Assembly: GCF_014041915.1 (NCBI RefSeq)
Contig: NZ_CP059472.1
Coordinates: forward strand, 372,001 to 436,000
DNA: 64,000 bases
DNA from: Marnyiella aurantia
Lineage (GTDB): Bacteria; Bacteroidota; Bacteroidia; Flavobacteriales; Weeksellaceae
Reading direction: 5' to 3'
Shown: in pieces, positions 43,798-52,386 of the stretch
How positions within the stretch are numbered: the stretch's first letter is position 1
Layout of the letters: every line of letters begins with the position of its first letter
Made by a program: the position numbers and the translations under genes
The notes under the pieces: model-generated
The model's database searches: none
The model's input: the letters and a program-made list of their open reading frames with translations, nothing else
Told to the model about the DNA's origin: nothing

Positions 43798-44982
43798 ATG
43801 CAGAAAATCCTTATCGTAGAAGATGAAACCGCTATTTCAAGTGTGCTTCAAAGTATTCTTTCAGACGAATTACCAACACATGAATTTATTATAGCCGCCG
43901 ACGGGCTTGAAGGCTTTAAATATATTGAGAAAGAGGATTTTGACCTTATCATTTCAGATATTAAGATGCCCAAGGTTTCTGGTACAGAATTGCTGAAGCA
44001 AGCCCTGCAGGTAAAACCTGAGTCCACGTTTGTTATGATTTCGGGTCATGCGGATATTGATACCGCTGTGGATTGCCTTAAGGAAGGTGCATATGATTTT
44101 ATCTCGAAGCCAATTGACATCAACCGTCTTATTACAAGTGTTAAAAACGCCCTGAACAAGGAAAAACTCGCAAAAGAGAATAAAACGCTGCAGAAGGAAA
44201 ATTCAACGCTTAAGAAAAAGGTGAGCAAGAAATACCAGATGATTGGTGAAAGCCCTGCCCTGAAGAAAATACACGACATGATTGCGAAAGTGGCTTCATC
44301 CGACGCAAGGGTCCTGATTACCGGTCCCAATGGTGCAGGAAAGGAACTGGTTGCTCACGCCATACATTCACAAAGCGAAAGAAGCCGCGGACCCATGGTG
44401 GAGGTAAACTGCGCCGCCATTCCGTCTGAACTGATTGAGAGTGAACTTTTCGGACATGTAAAAGGATCTTTTACCGGTGCTATAAAAGATAAGCAGGGGA
44501 AATTTGAACTTGCTCACAACGGAACCATATTTCTGGATGAAATTGGCGATATGAGTCTTATCGCGCAGGCTAAAGTCCTTCGCGCGCTCCAGGAGAGCAA
44601 GGTTTCACCAGTAGGTAGCGACAAGGAAATTAAAGTAGACGTCCGTGTCCTTGCTGCTACAAACAAAAACATGCAGAAAGAAATTGAAGCAGGCAGATTC
44701 AGGGAAGACCTTTATCATCGTCTCTCAGTTATAGAAATTTATGTTCCGCCATTGGACGACAGAAAAGAAGATATCAAACTTTTGGTTGATTATTTTGCCA
44801 AAGCGCTGGCCGATGAACAGGGAACTGCTCCAAAATTCTTTGAAGAAGGTGCACTGAAAAGTCTTGAAAGCTTCTCCTGGACCGGGAACATCCGTGAGCT
44901 TCGTAATATTGTAGAGCGACTTATTATCCTGGGCGGCAATACAGTAACGGCAGAAGATGTAGCCGCATTCGTACGAAAATAA
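43798..44982 (+). CDS. NtrC-like sigma-54 activator without DNA-binding domain
   Basis: 394 residues. A receiver domain (1-120, phospho-Asp in 'DLIISDIKMPKVSG') and an AAA+ sigma-54 interaction domain (~145-380) with Walker A 'GPNGAGKE', the sigma-54 contact loop 'GSFTGA' and 'IFLDEIGDM'. It stops after 'FSWTGNIRELRNIVERLIILGGNTVTAEDVAAFVRK' and has no Fis-type helix-turn-helix. It would therefore activate sigma-54 promoters from solution, or work with another DNA-binding partner. No kinase is adjacent. Confidence 0.9.
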   Translation: MQKILIVEDETAISSVLQSILSDELPTHEFIIAADGLEGFKYIEKEDFDLIISDIKMPKVSGTELLKQALQVKPESTFVMISGHADIDTAVDCLKEGAYDFISKPIDINRLITSVKNALNKEKLAKENKTLQKENSTLKKKVSKKYQMIGESPALKKIHDMIAKVASSDARVLITGPNGAGKELVAHAIHSQSERSRGPMVEVNCAAIPSELIESELFGHVKGSFTGAIKDKQGKFELAHNGTIFLDEIGDMSLIAQAKVLRALQESKVSPVGSDKEIKVDVRVLAATNKNMQKEIEAGRFREDLYHRLSVIEIYVPPLDDRKEDIKLLVDYFAKALADEQGTAPKFFEEGALKSLESFSWTGNIRELRNIVERLIILGGNTVTAEDVAAFVRK

Positions 44983-45011
44983 TTTTCAATTACACACAAC
45001 GTTATAATCAT

Positions 45012-45043
45012 AGTTTGCAGTAATTTTACTGCAAACTTTTTTT
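45012..45043 (+). terminator. Terminator abutting the MATE start codon
   Basis: A 10-bp stem AGTTTGCAGT (45012-45021) / ACTGCAAACT (45028-45037) with a 6-base loop is followed by six T, ending 1 base before the MATE ATG. Confidence 0.75.
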
Positions 45044-45044
45044 A

Positions 45045-46388
45045 ATGCTCCTTAACCGAAAATACACCAAAGAAGCGCTTATACTTGCAGTACCGGTAAT
45101 GCTCACTCAGCTTGGGCAGGTTTCGGTACAGCTTTTTGACAATATAATTGTGGGCAACCTGCTCGGTGCCAAGGCACTTGCCGCTGTTTCACTGGGCAAT
45201 GCCGTATTCTTTTCCGTATTTGTTTTTGGACTGGGAATCTCATTTGCAATTCCACCGCTTATATCTGAGGCACATGCCCAAAAAAAACACCAGCGGATCA
45301 ACTCCGTATTCCGTCACGGTTTTGTGTTGAATCTATGCGTAGGAATACTGTTAATGCTTTTATTACTGGGCTTTATCCCCATTCTTCCTTACCTGAATCA
45401 GCCTCCTGAAATCATACCCGACACCCAGGATTACTTATTCATGATGGCACTTAGCGTATTGCCGTTTATGGCATTTCAAACCCTGAGAGAAGTATCCGAA
45501 GGCTTAGGGTATACCGTGGGTGTTACAGTCGCAACAATTATTGCCAATATTGTAAATATTGGCCTTAACTACATTTTGATAAAAGGCATGTTCGGCTTCC
45601 CGCCTATGGGAGTAAAAGGTTCGGCCATTGCCACACTTGTTGCCAGGATCTTTATGTTGGTTATGCTTTATTTCATCTTGCGCAGGCATGAGACCACCCG
45701 ACGCTATATCACAGCATTTACGCTTAAGATAAATGAATTGCGGATTAAAATGTTCAGCCGAATGCTGAAACTGGGTTTACCTACTGCATTGCAGATGTTT
45801 TTTGAAGTAACCGCATTTGCCGGAGCTGCATTTATCTGCGGTCTGGTGAGTGCCCGCGATATAGCCTCACATCAGATCGCATTAAGTATGGCCTCCTTTA
45901 CATTTAACTTATGTATCGGTTTCAGTGTGGCCTCCACGGTTATGGTAGGCCGCAAAATGGGAGAAAAGAACTTTGTAGAACTGCGCCGGCTGGGTATTAA
46001 CAACCTTAAGCTGTCCTTTATTTTTATGACGGTGTGCGGTCTGTTCTTTATTTTCGGCAGGGAAATTCTGCCAACATTTTTTACCAGGAAAGAAGATGTA
46101 GAAGTTATCCTGCTTGCGTCCCAACTGTTAATTATTGCCGCCTTATTTCAACTTTCAGACGGAGTACAGGTAACAGCGCTTGGAATACTTCGGGGTATTC
46201 AGGATGTTAAGATCCCAAGCATACTTACATTTATTGCCTACTGGATTATCACCATCCCTCTCGGATATTTCCTTTGCATAACGTTGGAAATGGGTGCGTT
46301 CGGAATGTGGATTGCCCTGGGTCTTGGACTCACCATTTCGGCAGTGATGCTTGTAGTAAGGTTCAACAGACTGTCGGCTAAAAAATAA
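45045..46388 (+). CDS. MATE family multidrug/cation exporter
   Basis: 447 residues with about twelve hydrophobic segments in two halves. The first half opens 'EALILAVPVMLTQLGQVSVQLFDNIIVG' and the second 'MLKLGLPTALQMFFEVTAFAGAAFICG', the repeated MATE pattern. These proteins export cationic drugs in exchange for Na+ or H+. The ATG comes one base after a terminator T run, which is odd, yet the N-terminus fits the family well. Confidence 0.9.
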   Translation: MLLNRKYTKEALILAVPVMLTQLGQVSVQLFDNIIVGNLLGAKALAAVSLGNAVFFSVFVFGLGISFAIPPLISEAHAQKKHQRINSVFRHGFVLNLCVGILLMLLLLGFIPILPYLNQPPEIIPDTQDYLFMMALSVLPFMAFQTLREVSEGLGYTVGVTVATIIANIVNIGLNYILIKGMFGFPPMGVKGSAIATLVARIFMLVMLYFILRRHETTRRYITAFTLKINELRIKMFSRMLKLGLPTALQMFFEVTAFAGAAFICGLVSARDIASHQIALSMASFTFNLCIGFSVASTVMVGRKMGEKNFVELRRLGINNLKLSFIFMTVCGLFFIFGREILPTFFTRKEDVEVILLASQLLIIAALFQLSDGVQVTALGILRGIQDVKIPSILTFIAYWIITIPLGYFLCITLEMGAFGMWIALGLGLTISAVMLVVRFNRLSAKK

Positions 46389-46418
46389 GACAGCAGGCTG
46401 CCTCCTTAAGCCAGCTTC

Positions 46419-48293
46419 CTACCTCTTGATAAACCGGAAAGATTGGTCACCCAGCTTCAGAATATAGACACCCGGTTGAAGGAATGTGACGTCAATTCTT
46501 CTAACCTTGTTTGCGGTAAGTGTTACGGTCTGTAAAAGCTTACCGGAAAAATCCAAAATTTGTGCTTCTGACGCATTATTTATATCCTGCCCTGCGAAAT
46601 ACAGCACATCGGCTACAGGGTTTGGGTAAATAACAATATCTTGCCCGGCCGTAGTATAGCCTTCCTCAGAAGCCGCCAATGTCCCCAGGTTCTGACAGTA
46701 ATCCGTAGGATAGCTTTGCCATTCTGACGGTGTGAAAACGGTATTCGGCTGAGTTGTGTATTGCCTGTACAGTGATACATCTCCCAAACTGTTAAAGACA
46801 TCTTTGGAACCAATCGCATCAACCGTCGCGTTACCATTGTATGCCAACTCCACATACTGCGTCCCAGTATATGTTAAGGGATCTGAAGCAGTGACAAATT
46901 TAGCCTGTTCATTGCTGTAGCAGTTGAAGGTCGCCCGTGGATTACGGACAACGAACGTTTCCCCCGCCGCAGCCTTTCCTTCCAGCTGAAACGCTTCAGA
47001 AAAATAGTAGTTACCGTTTACAGAATTATAAAACTGGATTCTTAAATTATAATTGTTAAGGTTCACTTCGTGACCGGTGTTATTGGTAATTTCTACCGCA
47101 TTATTAAATCCGCTGCCGTCAATAAACTTGGTGATCATCAGGTCTTTGGCAAAAGAATCGCTGTATAGTGTAGTGGCAGAAATCTGATTGGTGTGTGGCG
47201 ATTCCAGGTAAGCCTTATCATATGACTTAACAGTAAAAGAATATGTCGTTTCAGCAGTCAGTCGGTCAAGTGTAACAGTGGTGGATTTGGTACTTGTTGT
47301 GGGGACGGGATTCCCGTTTACATATACATGATAGCCTAAAACATCTGTGTCGGGACCCGGAGTCCAGCTCAAACTCACAAAATGTGCTCCTGTGCCTGTC
47401 ACCGTAAGGTTGGACGGTGCTTGTGGCGGAATACTGTCCGGAGTCTCAGACCAAATTAAATCTACCCAGCCGGGCTGGTCAATAAAGGGATTTCTGTTTT
47501 TCTGGATACTGTAAACTGCCTCGTTCCGCTCTATTTCCCGCGTAGAAACCGGGTCATTATTGTGCCATTGTTTCAGCATCTCAAGATAACCGGGATCAAA
47601 TGCGTATTCTGCAGTACCGTTTAATACGCTGGTATCATTTGCCGGTCCCGAACCGGTAGCATAATTAAATGACTTTAACTTCGATTCATATCTTACAGAA
47701 AAGTACAGTATCATGCGGGCCACATCACCTTTATAAGCGTCCACAAGCTCATATACCCTACCCGTGTAGGCATAGGCCGGCGTATTATCATTCTGAATCT
47801 TTGATGAATTTGTAAAGGTGTAGAAAGTTGTACCTCCTCCTATGGCGTGCGGATAGTTACTCCTCAACTGGTTAATGCGGGCATCCGTAGGAACCACGAA
47901 ATGTAAATCTGAATACATAGGATAATAACTGTCGAATGTACTTTGCGGAATAATATGCTCCCGGTTGTAGCCATTCCCTTCGGCTGATGCTGAACCGATC
48001 AGCTGGCTTACAGTATATTCATAGACATCCGGGCCACCGGGAACTTCAGAATAAATATCAAGTAATATATCGGTATTTGTGATGTCATGATCATCATAAC
48101 GGTCCAGGTCGGTAAGACCGTAGTAGGCTGGCAAATCACCATAATTCCAGTTATAATTTCTGGCGATGATTTCGTGCAGTTTGGTCTTGAGTGCATAACC
48201 CGACAGCGCAGCAGTTCCGTTATAGTAACCTGGCGGCACCTGTGAGAAAAGTACAGCTGGCATAAAACTGGTTAAAAAGGCAAGTTTATTCAT
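46419..48293 (-). CDS. Secreted endonuclease I family protein with FN3, lamin-tail-like and T9SS domains
   Basis: 624 residues: signal peptide (MNKLAFLTSFMPAVLFSQ); endonuclease I domain (~20-270) with the metal-dependent nuclease site 'NGYNREHIIPQSTF' and 'SDLHFVVPTDARINQLRSNYPH'; a fibronectin-III domain (~295-380); a beta-sandwich like lamin-tail domains (~385-510); and a T9SS C-terminal domain from 'VIYPNPVADVLYF' to 'SFRFIKR'. It is secreted or surface-bound and probably degrades extracellular DNA. Confidence 0.92.
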   Translation of the reverse strand: MNKLAFLTSFMPAVLFSQVPPGYYNGTAALSGYALKTKLHEIIARNYNWNYGDLPAYYGLTDLDRYDDHDITNTDILLDIYSEVPGGPDVYEYTVSQLIGSASAEGNGYNREHIIPQSTFDSYYPMYSDLHFVVPTDARINQLRSNYPHAIGGGTTFYTFTNSSKIQNDNTPAYAYTGRVYELVDAYKGDVARMILYFSVRYESKLKSFNYATGSGPANDTSVLNGTAEYAFDPGYLEMLKQWHNNDPVSTREIERNEAVYSIQKNRNPFIDQPGWVDLIWSETPDSIPPQAPSNLTVTGTGAHFVSLSWTPGPDTDVLGYHVYVNGNPVPTTSTKSTTVTLDRLTAETTYSFTVKSYDKAYLESPHTNQISATTLYSDSFAKDLMITKFIDGSGFNNAVEITNNTGHEVNLNNYNLRIQFYNSVNGNYYFSEAFQLEGKAAAGETFVVRNPRATFNCYSNEQAKFVTASDPLTYTGTQYVELAYNGNATVDAIGSKDVFNSLGDVSLYRQYTTQPNTVFTPSEWQSYPTDYCQNLGTLAASEEGYTTAGQDIVIYPNPVADVLYFAGQDINNASEAQILDFSGKLLQTVTLTANKVRRIDVTFLQPGVYILKLGDQSFRFIKR

Positions 48294-48450
48294 CTGGATT
48301 TAAAGTGTAAAAGTAAGAATTTCAAATATATGGAGGTGAAAATCTGAAACTGTCGTCAGCATATGCGCCCACATCTGATCTTTAAAGCCTGGCTACAGCC
48401 TAATACCGGATAAACGCTAAATATTTTTTCCGATTCGGCTACATTTTAAG

Positions 48451-48458
48451 TATATTTG
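48451..48458 (+). promoter_or_regulatory. Promoter -7 box of the acyl-CoA dehydrogenase gene
   Basis: TATATTTG matches TAnnTTTG, 17 bases before the ATG. Confidence 0.5.
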
Positions 48459-48474
48459 GCGACAAAACAATTTT

Positions 48475-49614
48475 ATGGATATCCAGATGCAAGACAACAT
48501 CAAAATGGTAGCAGAAACTGCAAGAGATTTTGCTGAAAAAAATATTAGACCAAATATCATGGAATGGGACGAAAGTCAGACATTCCCTGTCGAACTTTTT
48601 CACCAGCTTGGTGAAATGGGATTCATGGGTATCGTAATTCCCGAGGAGTACGGCGGTTCCGGTCTTGGCTATCATGAATATGTAACTATACTGGACGAAA
48701 TATCTCAGGTTGACCCATCTATCGGCCTTTCCGTTGCGGCTCACAATTCTTTATGCACCAATCATATTTACGAATTCGGGACGGAAGAGCAACGCCACAA
48801 GTGGCTTCCAAAACTGGCTTCAGGTCAGGTTATCGGCGCCTGGGGTCTTACCGAACACAATACAGGATCAGACTCCGGTGGAATGAGCACAACTGCGGTA
48901 AAAGACGGTGACGACTGGATCATCAGCGGAGCTAAAAACTTCATCACCCACGCAATCTCCGGTGACATTGCAGTAGTAATGACCCGCACAGGTGAAAAAG
49001 GAGCCAAAAACAATTCTACGGCATTTGTCCTGGAAAAAGGAATGGCTGGATTCACTTCAGGAAAGAAAGAAAACAAACTGGGCATGAGAGCGTCTGAAAC
49101 CGCGGAACTCATCTTTGACAGCGTTCGTGTACCGGATGCTAACCGTCTTGGCGAAGTTGGTTCAGGCTTCAAGCAGGCAATGAAAATCCTGGATGGCGGA
49201 CGTATCTCCATCGCAGCATTAAGCCTTGGTATAGCGCGCGGTGCTTACAAAGCAGCCCTTAAATATTCATTGGAAAGACATCAGTTCGGTAAGCCGATCA
49301 ACAGTTTTCAGTCTATCAATTTCATGCTTGCTGATATGGCTACAGAAATTGACGCGGCAGAACTTCTTATCCAGCGTGCTTCCAACCTTAAAAACGCAAA
49401 GAAACCGATGACTAAGGAAGGGGCGATGGCAAAACTTTACGCTTCTGAAGCATGTGTACGTATTGCCAATAACGCGGTACAGATCTTTGGCGGCTACGGT
49501 TATACAAAGGATTTCCCTGCAGAAAAATACTACAGAGATTCAAAACTTTGTACTATTGGCGAAGGAACTTCCGAAATCCAGAAACTGGTGATCGGCAGAG
49601 AAATATCCAAATAA
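48475..49614 (+). CDS. Acyl-CoA dehydrogenase
   Basis: 379 residues, the normal length for the short/medium/branched-chain class. FAD and substrate motifs: 'GAWGLTEHNTGSDSGGMST', 'LGIARGAYKAALKYSLERHQFGKPI', 'NNAVQIFGGYGYTKDFPAEKYYRD' and 'IGEGTSEIQKLVIGREI', where the Glu before 'GTSEIQ' is the catalytic base position of this branch. It oxidises acyl-CoA to enoyl-CoA and passes electrons to ETF. Monocistronic. Confidence 0.94.
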   Translation: MDIQMQDNIKMVAETARDFAEKNIRPNIMEWDESQTFPVELFHQLGEMGFMGIVIPEEYGGSGLGYHEYVTILDEISQVDPSIGLSVAAHNSLCTNHIYEFGTEEQRHKWLPKLASGQVIGAWGLTEHNTGSDSGGMSTTAVKDGDDWIISGAKNFITHAISGDIAVVMTRTGEKGAKNNSTAFVLEKGMAGFTSGKKENKLGMRASETAELIFDSVRVPDANRLGEVGSGFKQAMKILDGGRISIAALSLGIARGAYKAALKYSLERHQFGKPINSFQSINFMLADMATEIDAAELLIQRASNLKNAKKPMTKEGAMAKLYASEACVRIANNAVQIFGGYGYTKDFPAEKYYRDSKLCTIGEGTSEIQKLVIGREISK

Positions 49615-49636
49615 ACACAGCAAACAATTTATTCAG

Positions 49637-49660
49637 GCACCTCGCAGAGGTGCTTTTTTT
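49637..49660 (+). terminator. Terminator of the acyl-CoA dehydrogenase gene
   Basis: Stem GCACCTC-GCA-GAGGTGC followed by seven T. Confidence 0.88.
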
Positions 49661-49803
49661 GTTGGATACTATTGGAAATAATGCGGAAAGTGAATGTTTC
49701 TGGCTCACAAATTCTGCTTGAAAATAATGTCTGAAATTTTAAAAATAAGGGATGATTTTAAATTTCAAATATTTATTACATTTATATCTTAAAAGCAAAT
49801 GCC

Positions 49804-50253
49804 ATGGCGACTGAAAATATTTCCGGCAAACCCTCATTAGCAGCCACAATTACTGCAGTTGCCACACTTATCACTGCTGTCGGTGGCCTGATATACGCAC
49901 TTAAAACCGGAAATTTATCGGCTGAAGGCAATAGAGAGGAAGTAAAATCCGCTGTTGCCCTCCGCGCGCAGAAGGTCGAAAAAATCCTGAACGGCACGGT
50001 GGGTAAAATGCAGGCGGTATTTACATTAACATTTAATAATAGTTCGGTAGCCGGCTCATACTATTATAATGCTCGACCGCAAAAAATCTATGACCTCAGA
50101 GGGACACTAAACCAAAATGAATTACACCTTAATGAATACACCAAAGGTGTTCTGAGCGCGAAATGTGTTCTGGAATCCGGTCAGGACGGCTGTTACACGG
50201 GAACAATGTATAATACTGACGGACGGGTTTTTCCAATGCAACTCTGTGAATGA
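49804..50253 (+). CDS. Hypothetical protein with one transmembrane helix
   Basis: 149 residues. A hydrophobic helix near the N-terminus ('ATITAVATLITAVGGLIYAL') is followed by a small soluble domain with two late Cys ('SAKCVLESGQDGCYTGTMY') that may be disulphide-bonded outside the membrane. No family recognised and no close neighbour to suggest a role. Confidence 0.65.
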   Translation: MATENISGKPSLAATITAVATLITAVGGLIYALKTGNLSAEGNREEVKSAVALRAQKVEKILNGTVGKMQAVFTLTFNNSSVAGSYYYNARPQKIYDLRGTLNQNELHLNEYTKGVLSAKCVLESGQDGCYTGTMYNTDGRVFPMQLCE

Positions 50254-50333
50254 AACCTTAATCATTTTTATTCCGGCCAAAACAGAAATCCTAAAAGGCA
50301 GTCAAATTATTTCAGGTACCTGAACAGAATCTT

Positions 50334-50341
50334 TACCTTTG
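50334..50341 (+). promoter_or_regulatory. Promoter -7 box of the MazG-like gene cluster
   Basis: TACCTTTG, 16 bases before the ATG at 50357. It probably serves the three closely packed genes that follow. Confidence 0.5.
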
Positions 50342-50356
50342 GCAAAATTTTACTGA

Positions 50357-50824
50357 ATGGAAAAAATTGACAGTCTGAATATGGTAGCTGAGTTTCACAA
50401 TACATTTAATGCACCTGTGCTGGACAGGCCACAGATACCGCCCAGGGAAAGATGTGATTTGCGCGTCGCCTTACTGCAGGAGGAACTCAACGAACTGAAG
50501 CAGGCTATTGAAGATAATGATTTGGTTGAGATTGCCGATGCACTTTGCGATCTGCAATATGTACTTAGTGGCGCGGTTTTGGAATTTGGTTTGGGAGAGA
50601 AATTTCCGGAGCTTTTTGCCGAGGTGCAGCGCTCAAATATGTCCAAGGCTTGTGCAGATGAAGAACAGGCATTGGAAACCGTAAAGTATTACAAAGACAA
50701 AGGAGAAGAAAGCTTTTATGAAAAATCCGGTGATAAATTCAACGTACACCGTAAATCGGACAATAAAGTGCTGAAAAGTGTACACTACTCTCCCGCAGAC
50801 CTTAAAACAATCTTAGAAAATTAA
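50357..50824 (+). CDS. MazG-like nucleotide pyrophosphohydrolase
   Basis: 155 residues. The all-alpha NTP-PPase motifs are present: EE-x2-E in 'LLQEELNELKQA' and E-x2-D in 'EIADALCDLQYVLSG', which bind Mg2+. The C-terminal ~50 residues add a small domain ('DKFNVHRKSDNKVLKSVHYSPADLK'). It probably cleans up non-canonical nucleoside triphosphates. The next gene starts one base after its stop. Confidence 0.85.
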   Translation: MEKIDSLNMVAEFHNTFNAPVLDRPQIPPRERCDLRVALLQEELNELKQAIEDNDLVEIADALCDLQYVLSGAVLEFGLGEKFPELFAEVQRSNMSKACADEEQALETVKYYKDKGEESFYEKSGDKFNVHRKSDNKVLKSVHYSPADLKTILEN

Positions 50825-50825
50825 A

Positions 50826-51362
50826 ATGAACAGAATAATTACCTCCATTCTTATAACAGGTGCGCTTTTCCTGAATTTCCAGGCATGTAAAGCCCAGACG
50901 GAGGCCAAACTAAATGTGGAAACCGTAACCGAAGGCGACGGTAAGATGCTTCTTGGTCCCCAAATGCTGACCCAGTTCGATAACGCACCTTATAATGACT
51001 GGTTCGGCAAAGAATATCTTGAATATGCCTTGGACAGTAAATCCATTGCTGAACTGCGGAATCATAACTGGAACAATATAAACATGACCGTTTTTGTAGG
51101 TACCTGGTGCTCCGACAGTCACCGCGAATTTCCACGGCTCATTAAAATCCTGAATGAGATTAACTTTCCGGTAGAAAAACTGACAATCATTGCGACCGAC
51201 AGAAAGAAACAGACTCCGGGCGGCGAACATGCCATCTTCAAAGTGGAGAAGGTACCCACAGTTATCCTCAGCAAAGATGCTCAGGAGCTGGGTCGAATTA
51301 CAGAATCCCCGTTATCCGGTTATCTTGAACGTGACCTGCTGCAGATTTTGAAAGGTAAATAG
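50826..51362 (+). CDS. Exported thioredoxin-fold protein
   Basis: 178 residues with an N-terminal signal ('IITSILITGALFLNFQACKAQ'; Cys near residue 21 may be a lipidation site, but the lipobox is poor). A thioredoxin-like domain follows, with 'VFVGTWCSDSHREFPRL', where the active site is C-x3-H instead of CxxC, and the cis-Pro in 'KVEKVPTVILS'. With only one Cys it would be a reductase with a mono-thiol site or a binding protein. It lies between the MazG-like and DUF4230 genes, one transcript likely. Confidence 0.78.
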   Translation: MNRIITSILITGALFLNFQACKAQTEAKLNVETVTEGDGKMLLGPQMLTQFDNAPYNDWFGKEYLEYALDSKSIAELRNHNWNNINMTVFVGTWCSDSHREFPRLIKILNEINFPVEKLTIIATDRKKQTPGGEHAIFKVEKVPTVILSKDAQELGRITESPLSGYLERDLLQILKGK

Positions 51363-51378
51363 GTAACAGATTTATATA

Positions 51379-51993
51379 TTGAAGAATACAAATGTCATAA
51401 AAGGAATCCTGATTGGCGCTGCCGCCATGCTGATCATTTTTCTCATGTTCCGTCGCTGCACCAAAGTAGTGGAGGAAAAAACACGTAACGATTATTACAT
51501 TCTGAAAAACCAGATTACCAAAATGAATAAAATGGTAGTCATGGAGCAGGATTTCTCAACAATGCAGAAAACCAAGGTGGCCTTTGAAGTCTTTGGCAGA
51601 AAAATGTCCGAGAATGAGATAATGGCATTTACCAAGACCAATGCCCAGGTTTCCTATAATTTGAACAAACTGGTGATGGAAGTGGATTCTGTGAACAGGA
51701 AGCTGATCATTAAGGAAATTCCGCCGGCCGATATCCGGATTACCCCTGTAGTGGAAATACAGTCTATGGACGATTCCTTCTTCAACAGGATTGATGATGT
51801 GCAAATCAAAAAGGTTACAAAAGCCGCTAAAGATGATGCTTACAAGCGCGTAGACCAAAACAGGCTGCGCAGCGAAGGCCGGAAGCAGCTGATGGATAAT
51901 CTGAACAGTATTTTTGTACTCGCAAAGGCTTTGGACTACACCATTGAAGATGAAACCCGAACGCTGGACCTTTCGGACCTGTCTAAATTATAA
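51379..51993 (+). CDS. DUF4230 family membrane-anchored protein
   Basis: 204 residues from a TTG start. One N-terminal transmembrane helix ('ILIGAAAMLIIFLMF') precedes a periplasmic or cytoplasmic DUF4230-like domain ('NAQVSYNLNKLVMEVDSVNRKLIIKEIPPADIR', 'RIDDVQIKKVTKAAKDDAY'). The function of the family is unknown. It follows the thioredoxin-like gene by 16 bases. Confidence 0.78.
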   Translation: MKNTNVIKGILIGAAAMLIIFLMFRRCTKVVEEKTRNDYYILKNQITKMNKMVVMEQDFSTMQKTKVAFEVFGRKMSENEIMAFTKTNAQVSYNLNKLVMEVDSVNRKLIIKEIPPADIRITPVVEIQSMDDSFFNRIDDVQIKKVTKAAKDDAYKRVDQNRLRSEGRKQLMDNLNSIFVLAKALDYTIEDETRTLDLSDLSKL

Positions 51994-52060
51994 TGAAAAT
52001 TTGCAATCGCAGATAGATTGGCACTGAATTTTCAGACTTCTGATCAATAAATTTACTACC

Positions 52061-52258
52061 ATGGAAAAAGAAAAAAATGTTGGCGGATCCAAAGACGGAA
52101 AATCAGACGTAAAGAAGGAAAACCAGGATTATCAAAACGTGCCTGCTTCATCCGAAAAAGTAAAAAGCGGCGGCAGTATGAAAAAGGAAGTACGGGAGAC
52201 CTCAAAAACACATAAAGACGGGAAAACCCACAATAATGATGAACACAGCGGAAATTGA
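52061..52258 (+). CDS. Small Lys/Ser-rich hydrophilic protein
   Basis: 65 residues, almost wholly polar (Lys, Glu, Ser, Gly, Asn), likely disordered. The stop codon lies in the loop of a strong terminator, so the gene ends exactly where the transcript does, which supports it as real. Such small proteins are common in this group and may be stress- or desiccation-related, which is conjecture. Confidence 0.6.
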   Translation: MEKEKNVGGSKDGKSDVKKENQDYQNVPASSEKVKSGGSMKKEVRETSKTHKDGKTHNNDEHSGN

Positions 52259-52272
52259 TTTCCGCTTTTTTT
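52247..52272 (+). terminator. Terminator overlapping the stop of the small hydrophilic protein gene
   Basis: Stem AGCGGAAAT / ATTTCCGCT followed by six T, with the TGA stop at the loop. Confidence 0.85.
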
Positions 52273-52355
52273 GGTCACGTAATATGCAGTTTTAGAGCCC
52301 ATATTTCAGGACGGAATTTATCCGCGTGCTGCTGTGCAGTTGATGCGGATTTTCG

Positions 52356-52363
52356 TATTTTTG
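52356..52363 (+). promoter_or_regulatory. Promoter -7 box of thrS-infC
   Basis: TATTTTTG, 23 bases before the thrS ATG. Confidence 0.5.
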
Positions 52364-52386
52364 CATCTTAATTTTGTCTAAAGTAT

